Made by a program: the position numbers and the translations under genes
Source: Rozella allomycis CSF55
Taxonomy: Eukaryota > Rozellomycota
Reading direction: 5' to 3'
Assembly (NCBI GenBank): GCA_000442015.1
Contig: KE560824.1
Span: 1-53,987, forward strand
Length of the DNA stretch: 53,987 nt
Part shown: piece by piece, positions 21,370 through 31,023 of the stretch
Layout: each line of letters opens with the position of its first letter
How positions within the stretch are numbered: position 1 is the first letter of the stretch
The notes under the pieces: model-generated
Seen by the model: the letters and a program-made list of their open reading frames with translations, nothing else
Told to the model about the DNA's origin: nothing
Database searches by the model: none

Positions 21370-23714
21370 ATGCTGTTTTACGTCTTGTTTACTTTATTTC
21401 ATGTAATAGGGTTATGTCGCAATTCGAATACTGAATCAAATGATTTCCCTAACTTAATTGCCCTTGAGTACTCCAAATACCACGAGCCGGTATTTGACCC
21501 TGATATTCAGTTTGTTAAATATTTAATGGAAGATATTGCTATTTATAGAACAAAAATACCACTGAATTTTATTCTAAATCCGTTTCTTCGCTTGAATCTA
21601 GTCCATGTACATTATCCGGAAAAGCTGGAAAGAGACAATAGAAATGCGTTAAAATTATCAAAATATAGAGTTAAAGATCTTTCAAGTCCTCCAATTAATG
21701 ATGCTAACGATCCATTTATCGTTTCCATCAAGAGTAGATTGAATATCAGCGATCCTTATTTCCATCATCAGTGGCATCTTATCAACAGGAATAATATTGG
21801 GCATGATATCAATGTTACCGGAGTGTGGCTAGAAGGTAAAACAAACAGATATATATCACAAGGCAATTTTGGGCAAGGCGTTGTTGTTGCCTTATTAGAT
21901 GATGGTATCTACTTTGATCATCCAGATATCCGACCAAATTTTGTAATACATGACCTACATAATGAAAAGTTTTCCGAGGGTTCAAATGATCTAAATGATC
22001 ACAAACGAGACCCTAGCCCGAAGCTTCCCGATGATACACATGGTACTAGATGTGCTGGCCAAATTGCAGCCGCTCCCAATGATGTATGTGGCGTAGGAGT
22101 AGCTTATAAATCTAAAGTTGCAGGTAGAATACTAAATTATTGTTTTCAAATTAGGTATCAGGATGCTCTCAAAAGAGATTACGAGCATAGATGAAGCGAC
22201 GGCGCTTAACTTTGCTATGGATAAAAATCATATCTATTCATCTAGCTGGGGGTAGATTTTTGCGCAAAATTTTAAATAAGACCAAAAGATGACGGTGAAA
22301 CTGTGGAAGGCCCGGATAGACTCAATATGAAAGCCCTAATCAATGGAATTACAAAAGGGAGAAATGGAAAAGGATCAATTTATGTTGTGGCATCTGGCAA
22401 CGGGAAGGAATACGACAACTGCAACTACGATGGATACGCAAATAGTGTTTTTAATATTGCTATTGGAGCCATAGATAGATATGATAATTCCCCTGTTTAT
22501 ATGGAAAATTGCGCATCGCAACTTTTTGTTACCTATAGTAGCGACTCTCATGGACTAACTAAAATTGTAAATATTTTCTATTTTAATAAGAATATAGACA
22601 ACTACAGACGTTGAAATATCACCTAATCCTATAAATTCCAATTATAAGCCAGGTTGCACTGACAGGCATGGCGGAACGTCAGCCGCGGCACCATTAGGAG
22701 CAGGAATACTTGCACTAGCATTATCAGCAAGGTTTTTCTTTATTATATTAATGATTTAGGCCTGAATTAACATGGAGAGATATGCAAAATATAGCAATAA
22801 ATTCAGTGGTCCATGTACAACAAACTGACAAAGGGTGGCAATTGACAGGTTCAGGGCGTAAATATCATCATAAATTTGGCTTTGGTAAAATTGATGCTTG
22901 GCGCTTAGTTCAAAACGCCAAGAAATTTCCTCTTTTAGGACCTTTAATTGTTCATAAAACTCGTATCAAAAAGGTTAATCAATTAATTCCCCAGAACGGC
23001 CTACCGCTATCATCTTCCATCACTGTCACTAGTAATATAGTGCCAAAACCATTCAATCTTGAACAAGTCACAGTTAAAGTAAATTTGGTGCATAATCGGA
23101 GAGGTGACATTGAATTCTTTTTAGAAACTCCTTTTGGAACGGTTGCACAGCTTTCTACGAAAAGAGAAAACGATTTCTCTACGGAGGGACTTAAGAATTG
23201 GACTTTTTCAACTGTGATTGCCTGGGGTGAAGAAGTGCATGGTTCATGGAGCTTGAAGGTATTTGACAAGGGCAATATGGAGCGTATGGGCAAATTGATG
23301 GATTGGCAACTTGCATTTTGGGGAGAAACAACCGTAGAGTTTAAGAATAGTTTGCACGACTACCAGGACGCAGAAAAATTCCTAGATGTTTATTTCCCTT
23401 CAAAGACCGAATTGTATTTTTCCGAAAACGAAGTGGATTTGCCCGGTCATATTTCAATATTTTTTAAAGTAATTGGCGCACTAGGGCTTATATTTATTTG
23501 TGCACTCTTTATCATTGTTTCGTACAAATTTGCAAGAAAAAGGCTTTCCGTGGGTCTCATGAATAGATTTATACCTCTAGGAACAATGGAAGAGCTTACT
23601 TCGTTGCACGAAATTCGTTCTAATGGTAACGTATTTATTTCCAATGAGCATCAATCTGTTTCTTTGCTTCCTATTTCCACTAATGCAAACAATATTATTT
23701 TTCAAGCAGATTAA
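21370..23714 (+). CDS. KEX2: Kexin, Kex2/furin-type proprotein convertase
   Basis: Five exons with introns of 31, 29, 31 and 28 nt give about 740 residues. A signal peptide (MLFYVLFTLFHVIGLC) precedes a prodomain and the subtilisin catalytic domain: aspartate in ALLDDGIYFDHPDI, histidine in DDTHGTRCAG, oxyanion asparagine in VASGNGKEYDNCNYDG, serine in HGGTSAAAPLGAG. A P domain follows (LEQVTVKVNLVHNRRGDIEF), then a membrane segment (IGALGLIFICALFIIVSY) and a cytosolic tail. The enzyme cleaves secreted precursors after Lys-Arg or Arg-Arg in the late Golgi. The ATG at 21370 is the one that opens the signal peptide; the GTG further upstream is not used. All catalytic residues are present. Confidence 0.95.
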
Positions 23715-23738
23715 TAAATATGTATTTATTTATATTGA

Positions 23739-24123
23739 TTATTGCACATTAATAGTTTGTTTTCCTTTTCTCATCATTAAGTATTTTTCTGTGTAATTCT
23801 TTTCTCTTCGAAACATAATCACATGAGGTTCTGGGGCATGTATCATGTAGTGTTCCCATCCCTACATTCGTTTATAGTAATGTAAATACCAAACTCTGCT
23901 GTATTCCAATACCCCTCCATTCTTCATCTGTCATTAATCTGTCTGTTAGTACATATTTCGCGAGAGGTTTTGGTAAAATTACATGCCTTGTTTAAACTAC
24001 TTCTTAATTTTACCTGTACTCAAAATAGTCATCGGTGTATTTATCTGAATATACTATGGAATCTCTGTATTCCAAAATATCATTTTGTAACTGTTTTCGT
24101 TGCGTGATTGGTACGTGAGACAT
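23739..24123 (-). CDS. CKS1: CDK regulatory subunit CKS1
   Basis: Three exons (introns 27 and 28 nt) code for about 109 residues with all Cks marks: [40 protein letters not shown] and [13 protein letters not shown]. Cks proteins bind CDKs and phosphorylated substrates and raise multisite phosphorylation. The start is taken at 24123 ([20 protein letters not shown]). The frame stays open upstream to 24324, with hydrophobic stretches, but that part is absent from the family and probably untranslated. The gene ends 24 bp from the KEX2 stop, tail to tail. Confidence 0.95.
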
Positions 24124-24212
24124 TGTACCTGGGTCTACTTTCCCGCCAAAAATTTCAAGCACTAGAAATAGAGAAATTACGCAAAATAAAGGCATGCATG
24201 TATTAGAAATCA

Positions 24213-24885
24213 AAAAGAGTTTTATTTGCAAGAGTTGAAACTTTAAATTATCAACGAACTCGTACATCATTTGATTAGAGGAGAATAGGGATGTCAGATT
24301 TTCTCCTACGTGAACTTCGTACATCCGAATATTAAAGGACAAAGATCAGATAAAGTTTGATGACAGAAAGCATGTTATTTAAGCTTTTCAAAATGTCTAT
24401 TGGTTTATTATCGGCACATTATACAGTGATAATAGCGTCTTATTTGTTTTTTTGGTTTGTTGAATATTTTTCAGGTGTTGTAAGCCCAGTTTTTTCAAAG
24501 AAGTTTTCAACGCTACCATTAATTGTTAAAATTAACTGGAGAACTAAGGTTGTTTCAACAGTTCATGCAATTTTTGCTTGCATTTGCGGCTATAAAGTTT
24601 TAAATCTAAAGTCCTTGGACGCAAGTAACATCTTTGGCTACGACCCCTTTGCAGGAAACGTTTACGGAGTCGTATGCGGGTAAATAATGATAGGTAACAA
24701 ATATACAAAGGTACTTTTTGTACGACGTAATTTGTTGTATCAAATATTTCAAATTGTTTGGCATTGGCTTTCTAATACACAGTGTTGCTTGTTTGATAGT
24801 GTATTTGGGATCATTTAGGCCTTTTCTTATGTATTATGGTGGATATTTTTTGCTTTATGAAAGTACAACACCATTTTTGAATATT
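24213..24885. repeat. Direct duplication, left copy (ends at an N)
   Basis: This 0.67-kb stretch is repeated at 24890-25560 with about 97 percent identity by eye. It covers the upstream region of CKS1 and the first two exons of the TLC-domain gene. The copies differ by some 20 single-base changes and are separated by a single N at 24886. The pattern is what overlapping but unmerged contig ends, or two alleles laid in tandem, would look like. Confidence 0.85.
24372..24885 (+). pseudogene. TLC-domain gene, partial left copy
   Basis: The same start (MLFKLFKMSIGLLSAHYTV), the same 31-nt intron and the same STTPFLN segment as in the complete copy at 25053-25893, but the sequence stops at the N at 24886 and lacks the last three membrane segments. 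An ATG at 24360 is in frame in this copy only. It is probably not a separate gene; see the duplication entry. Confidence 0.7.
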
Positions 24886-24889
24886 NTAA

Positions 24890-25560
24890 AGCAAAAAGAG
24901 TTTTATTTGCAAGAGTCGAAACTTTAAATTATCAACGAACTCGTAAGTCGTTTGATTAGAGGATAATAGGGATGCCAAATATTCTCCTACGTGAACTTAT
25001 TACATCCGAATATTAAAAGGACAAAGATCAGATAAGGTTTGATGCAGAGAGCATGTTATTTAAGCTTTTCAAAATGTCTATTGGTTTATTATCAGCACAT
25101 TATACAGTGATAATAGCGTCTTATTTGTTTTTTTGGTTTGTTGAATATTTTTCAGGTGTTGTAAGCCCAGTTTTTTCAAAGAAGTTTTCAACGCTACCAT
25201 TAATTGTTAAAATTAACTGGAGAACTAAGGTTGTTTCAACAGTTCATGCAATTTTTGCTTGCATTTGCGGCTATAAAGTTTTAAATCTAAAGTCCTTGGA
25301 CGCAAGTAACATCTTTGGCTACGACCCCTTTGCAGGAAACGTTTACGGAGTCGTATGCGGGTAAATAATGATAGGTAACAAATATACAAAGGTACTTTTT
25401 GTACGACGTAATTTGTTGTATCAAATATTTCAAATTGTTTGGCATTGGCTTTCTAATACACGGTGTTGCTTGTTTGATAGTGTATTTGGGATCTTTTAGA
25501 CCTTTCCTGATGTATCATGGTGGATATTTTTTGCTTTATGAAAGTACAACACCATTTTTG
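24890..25560. repeat. Direct duplication, right copy
   Basis: Partner of 24213-24885. It begins in sequence equivalent to the CKS1 upstream region, although no CKS1 gene lies next to it, which supports an overlap of contigs more than a biological tandem duplication. From 25561 the sequence continues as the unique remainder of the TLC-domain gene. Confidence 0.85.
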
Positions 25561-25893
25561 AATATCCATTGGTTTCTTCATAAGTTAGGCAAATCTGGTT
25601 CAAAGGAGCAAAAAATAAATGGAGTAATACTAGCAGTCACGTTTTTGGTGGTGAGAATCATATTTGGATTGTATTGGTCGATTATTGTCATCAGTAACTG
25701 TATACAGTATAAAAGTAGCTTTTTAGGATCAATTGCCATGAACTTCGAAAATATACCCATTGAGTTTCAGTTTATTTACCTCACATCAAATGTGGTGTTG
25801 AACATGCTGAATATATATTGGTTCACTCTTATCATGAATAGCATTTTTAAAACATTTGATATGAAAGTACATTTCTCATTCAGTAATAAATAG
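25053..25893 (+). CDS. TLC-domain membrane protein (TLCD4-like)
   Basis: Two exons with a 31-nt intron give about 270 residues and six or more membrane segments. The TLC signature includes NWRTKVVSTVHAIFACICG, the turn YDPFAGNVYGVVCGYFLYD, and LLYESTTPFLNIHWFLHKLG. In TLCD4/TMEM56-type proteins this fold is thought to bind or sense lipids in internal membranes. The HH pair found in ceramide synthases is not seen here (the position reads IHGVA), so acyl-transferase activity is unlikely. A more distant paralogue lies at 27488-28259 behind MET3. Confidence 0.75.
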
Positions 25894-25951
25894 TCACTTC
25901 CTTTTTTGTCTCAATTATAAATTTATAATTACATAATTACGAAAAAGTGAA

Positions 25952-27203
<1,252 letters not shown>

Positions 27204-27228
27204 ATATATTTATGATTTAAACTATGCT

Positions 27229-27416
27229 ATGATGATTGATGCTATCCCTATTAATCGTGATGTGCATGATGCATCAAGGGACGAAGTTCACAAGATTGAA
27301 AGGACTGAAATTGTCGCCAGTGAAAATTAATACATTACATGATCTACTGTTTAGATTCACTTTATCAATGGATATTACAACTATTTCCCGAAACATGGAG
27401 ATTTACAAGTTCATGA
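27229..27416 (+). CDS. Possible small gene between MET3 and a TLC gene
   Basis: An ATG opens a hydrophilic frame (MMIDAIPINRDVHDASRDEV) which a 35-nt GT-AG intron at 27320-27354 joins to SLYQWILQLFPETWRFTSS and a stop. The codons look used, but the family is unknown and the piece may instead be an upstream exon or leader of the TLC gene at 27488. Confidence 0.25.
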
Positions 27417-27487
27417 CCCTGATTTCAAGTGTCATCGAATATAATTCGAGGATCCCATTAAACTTTAGTGGCGGCATCCTTAGATCA

Positions 27488-28259
27488 ATGACGTTTTTTC
27501 TATTGTTCTGCTGCTCACATGTGATTATGGACCAAGGGGTAAAATGGGTCACGAAAAGGAAGAATTTCAAGAAGAAAGACTTGGTTTATTTAACTGGAAA
27601 GTAAAAAAATTCCATTTATCTATTATACCAGGATTGTCTCTATTTTCCATGCCTTAGTTAGCTCAATTGTAACTTGCTGGCAAATACATGTATCACAAGT
27701 TTTTGAAAGCAAGGACGCCCTTCTTCTTTATCCAAACTTCCTGGAATATGTGTTCCCTTTATATATCGGTTACACTATGTATGATATTATCCTGATGTAT
27801 GTCAATGGTAGTGAACCATTGTACATGTGGCTGCATCATATAATTGGAGCGTTGTCAATATGTGCGATATCGGTAACTTAATTAAATATAAAATAAAAGT
27901 ATATCAGAAGAGGCGCATATTTTCCAGCGATGTTTCTTCAAACAGAATTTACGGCGGCTTCTACAAATATTGTATGGTACTTTCACAAATTTGGGATATC
28001 TCGGGGTTTAAAATATAGACTTTCCCTTGTATTTCGGTTTGTTAGCTCCTTATTAATAAGATTACCAATGCCCTTCTATGTGTGGTATTATCTGTATCAT
28101 CAAATTGGCACATATTCTGAAGTTTTAGAGGCTTTTATTGAACTTCCTTTATTTGTTTCCATTATTACTATATTAAACATCTGTACTTTCGGCGCAATAA
28201 ACACCATATGGACGTACCAAATGTTAAAAGCCATCTTCAGAAAGCAAAAATCTCTATGA
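27488..28259 (+). CDS. TLC-domain membrane protein, second paralogue
   Basis: Three exons (introns 31 and 27 nt) give about 237 residues. KIVSIFHALVSSIVTC matches the first TLC block, MWLHHIIGALSIC holds the His-His pair, and RGAYFPAMFLQTEFTAAST with NIVWYFHKFG matches the STPFLN segment. The second intron's acceptor is chosen 8 nt before a CAG because only this keeps the TLC frame. It is diverged from the 25053 gene but has the same order of blocks. The substrate is unknown. Confidence 0.7.
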
Positions 28260-28626
28260 AAATAAAACTTATCAATTTCTATAAATATTAATGTATTCAG
28301 AAATCTCTCTAACGAAGCTTCTTACCAATTCCATATCGACTATAATGTAAGCCCATTACTTCCACAATTGTTACCCATTGGCACCAAATGAGACATCATT
28401 GGGGTTTTCTAACCTTTTTCGCATAATAAATGATAATGTATCCTTGGCTATGACCTGATCATTAGGTAAAACAAAGATATTTGAATATCGAGTAAATTAA
28501 TAAACAAGAGACACAAGACATTATCAATTCGTATTCTTTCAATAGCGAAAGTAGCGTGAAAACTAAATATACCGTTAATGATTGTTTACAGTAACTTGAT
28601 CATGTGCGTTTTGTTTATTTTTGAAT
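28260..28626. other. Interval with a possible small minus-strand exon
   Basis: On the minus strand, codons from about 28470 to a stop at 28309-28311 read FIMRKRLENPNDVSFGANG and, after a 35-nt GT-AG intron, RYGIGKKLR. No start or upstream exon is evident and I know no family. The remainder is AT-rich and without visible features. Confidence 0.25.
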
Positions 28627-29925
28627 ATGTTCATCCGAACTTGTCTGTTTTGGATCATATACTATTGTATCCCAGTTTTCAACAAAACTTACCGCTATTC
28701 TGAAATATCTTACGAGAATCAACATTTGTTGCAAAACCCGGAAAGGGGATTCTTTGATTTCAATAGCGTAGGATCCAATCTGACGTCCCTCTTGGCATTC
28801 CCAAATAATACTTTAATACATAGGAATTATAACATTGACACGTATCCTTTAAATGAAACCTTTCATATGAGGGTTCAATTTGACATAGATAGGATCCGAC
28901 AACAAGGGAAAACGTTACTTATTTCATTCTCCTTCACAAAGAAAATATTCAGACTGATTTCAAGATCAAAGACGATTGCATTTTCTTTATCCAAAATAAT
29001 TAACGAAAATGCAGATGTGGTTACATCCATATTGCCATTTTTTGATCACAACGGAAATGTCGCATCAAACTCATATAAGATCAGCAAAGAGCTACTTACA
29101 CATGTTACATTGAAACGTTCCATTAGTGCTACATCAGTTAAGGATAAGCAAATGCTGACTAAAACTGTTCTGGCTTTGAACGAGAAAACGGCATTCAACG
29201 AAAATCTTGAATCTGCTAGAGTGCACATTTTTAATCATAAACTTCTTTCTTCTCTAAAAATGGAAAAGCATAAATTCTTTATTTCAGATAATGGTACATA
29301 CAACTCTCTGAAGGAACGTGATTTTCATCAAAGAGATTCATTGTACGGCTTGACTGGAGGGGTTGTACGGTTTAAAAACAATTTAACTAACTGCAAAACT
29401 GTCGTGGAAGAACTTAGGAGATTTCATTACACTTATGTTTCCACGCCGTATGAAGTGAAGCAGGAATGGAAGCATCAAGGCTGTCTTTCATTAATATCAG
29501 GAAATTTAGGCTATAGGTTTGTTTTGTTAGAACTAAATAGTACCCAAACTAAGGATTCTGTAGTTATTGCGTTTCGGGGGCGAAATTCCGGCTTTGCGTC
29601 TATATATAATAAGAAACTTTTTAGACTAGTCGCCAGTTCAGCGTCAACATATTGTAGTTTAGAACTTGACATTGACGTGAGACGCTGGAAACCGGGAAAG
29701 TTCTTTTCTGAAAAAATCTCAGTATCATTTCCTACAAGAATGAAGGAGGATTTGACATTTTCAATACTAATCACTGATGAATTACAACAATCTACATCCA
29801 GTAACATTGTTTTCTCCAACTCCGAGTCACTGGACTTGAGCACTAGACTTAACTTGCTCTTCACTGAAAGTGTTGACTTGGCGCCTGCACCCAGTGCAAT
29901 GAATTTAATGGCATGCATCAGTTGA
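28627..29925 (+). CDS. Secreted DUF4874/DUF4832 protein
   Basis: A single exon of 432 codons starts with a signal peptide (MFIRTCLFWIIYYCIPVF). The motif LLQNPERGFFDF and QGKTLLISFSF are typical of the DUF4874 N-terminal domain; CKTVVEELRRFHYTYVSTPY, WKHQGCLSLIS and LGYRFVLLELN match DUF4832. Both domains usually occur together in secreted bacterial and fungal proteins suspected to act on polysaccharides. The middle region between the two domains, which normally carries the EWY-type segment, is not recognisable here, so activity is uncertain. It is the longest intronless gene in the window apart from the large exons. Confidence 0.7.
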   Translation: MFIRTCLFWIIYYCIPVFNKTYRYSEISYENQHLLQNPERGFFDFNSVGSNLTSLLAFPNNTLIHRNYNIDTYPLNETFHMRVQFDIDRIRQQGKTLLISFSFTKKIFRLISRSKTIAFSLSKIINENADVVTSILPFFDHNGNVASNSYKISKELLTHVTLKRSISATSVKDKQMLTKTVLALNEKTAFNENLESARVHIFNHKLLSSLKMEKHKFFISDNGTYNSLKERDFHQRDSLYGLTGGVVRFKNNLTNCKTVVEELRRFHYTYVSTPYEVKQEWKHQGCLSLISGNLGYRFVLLELNSTQTKDSVVIAFRGRNSGFASIYNKKLFRLVASSASTYCSLELDIDVRRWKPGKFFSEKISVSFPTRMKEDLTFSILITDELQQSTSSNIVFSNSESLDLSTRLNLLFTESVDLAPAPSAMNLMACIS

Positions 29926-30171
29926 ATAAAAAATTTCATAAAGAGCTACTGGTATCAATTGATATTACTTAACATTATCGTTACAACATGAAATCCCACG
30001 TTACATTTCCGAGTAGGCTAAATTTCTATATAATTATCTCTTCGGACAGGAGTGCCTGATTTAGATTCTGTTCTGAAAGCCAGATGATCCGTCCGCAAAT
30101 ATAACTACCCAGCAACCTCTTCTCCGTAGACGGTGGAACCTCGAAATATCTTAAAAGTCGTGACAAGGAAG

Positions 30172-30707
30172 ATGAAAAGAATAAAATCATATGCCAACTA
30201 TGACAGTAAAAACGAAAAAAAGTATACATTATAGACGTAGTAGTTGATCGCCCAAAGTATCGAAATGGCAAAATACTAACTGCCGTAAAAAGCTATACGG
30301 TTTGCGATGAATCGAGGTAAAGACATCCATTAATTGGCTAGAGGTATCTGTACATTGATAATGTACCTTCTTACAATGTATTCGACGAACTAATCAAACT
30401 CTTCAGTCTTCATGGAGACATCACTGAATACAAAAAGTTAGAAACCGCTGAAGCAAGAGACAAGTTTAGCGATGTAGCATTATTGAAATTTGAAAATATT
30501 GAAGATGCAAGGTAATTTATAAAAATACCCTGTTTTAGGAATGCTAAGATCTCACTTGATGATGAAGATTTTTACGGATGCCCGTTGAATGTTCGATATG
30601 CACCAGAATTTGAATCAATCGAAGAAATAGAAGATAAATTAAAACAAAGAAAAGATTGTCACCTCATACATCTTAGCAAAACTACGAATAAAAATTGTAA
30701 TTCTTGA
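30172..30707 (+). CDS. RBM48: RBM48-like RNA-binding protein
   Basis: Four exons (introns 29, 27 and 27 nt) give about 150 residues: VVVDRPKYRNGKILTAVKSY, then an RRM with RYLYIDNVPSYNVFDELIKL, DVALLKFENIEDARNAKISL and the hallmark NVRYAPEFESIEE. In other eukaryotes RBM48 works with ARMC7 in the minor (U12) spliceosome and in mRNA processing. The 29-nt first intron is needed because the frame is otherwise closed just upstream of VVVDRPKY. The start ATG at 30172 is the first in that frame. Confidence 0.82.
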
Positions 30708-30714
30708 TCAAAAA

Positions 30715-30771
30715 CTCTTCGTCGGGGAATCGAACCCCGGTCTTCCGCGTGACAGGCGGAGATACTCACCT
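30715..30771 (-). pseudogene. tRNA-Asp fragment cut by an N
   Basis: This matches the 3' three quarters of the complete tRNA-Asp copies (T arm, variable loop, anticodon arm with GTC), with two base differences, and breaks at the N at 30772 where the D arm and 5' acceptor strand should be. It is either an assembly join inside a tRNA repeat or a real pseudogene. Confidence 0.8.
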
Positions 30772-30772
30772 N

Positions 30773-31023
30773 ACGTCTTCTCTGTTACTACCAGGGTTAA
30801 ACTGGCTTAGTCCTGTTACTAGTTACTGGTTTCTTGCGACTAGCGTTTCTAGTACCACTATGTAAAAGGTGCTAACGAAGAAAATTTTAGAATTTTCCCT
30901 TTATTCAACAGGTCCAAAACCCTCGAAAATGGCCTAAACATTAAGTTTTTAGTTTCAACTTTCAAATTAAATATAGTAAGTTATTTTTATTTATATATAG
31001 GTCTCCTAACTGTTTTATCTACC
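30773..31023. other. Spacer before the resolvase gene
   Basis: No coding signal is evident. The first 100 bases contain repeated gttac and tagt words; the last 60 are AT-rich and lead to the ATG at 31024. Confidence 0.4.

Noticed and set aside
24123-24324. N-terminal extension of CKS1 with membrane-like stretches
   Set aside because: The frame is open but Cks proteins start close to the position chosen at 24123, and the duplicated right copy has lost this frame context.
30150-30170. aagtcgtgacaagg as the 3' end of small-subunit rRNA
   Set aside because: It is a chance match of about 13 bases with a mismatch; no rRNA sequence continues on either side and RBM48 starts directly after it.
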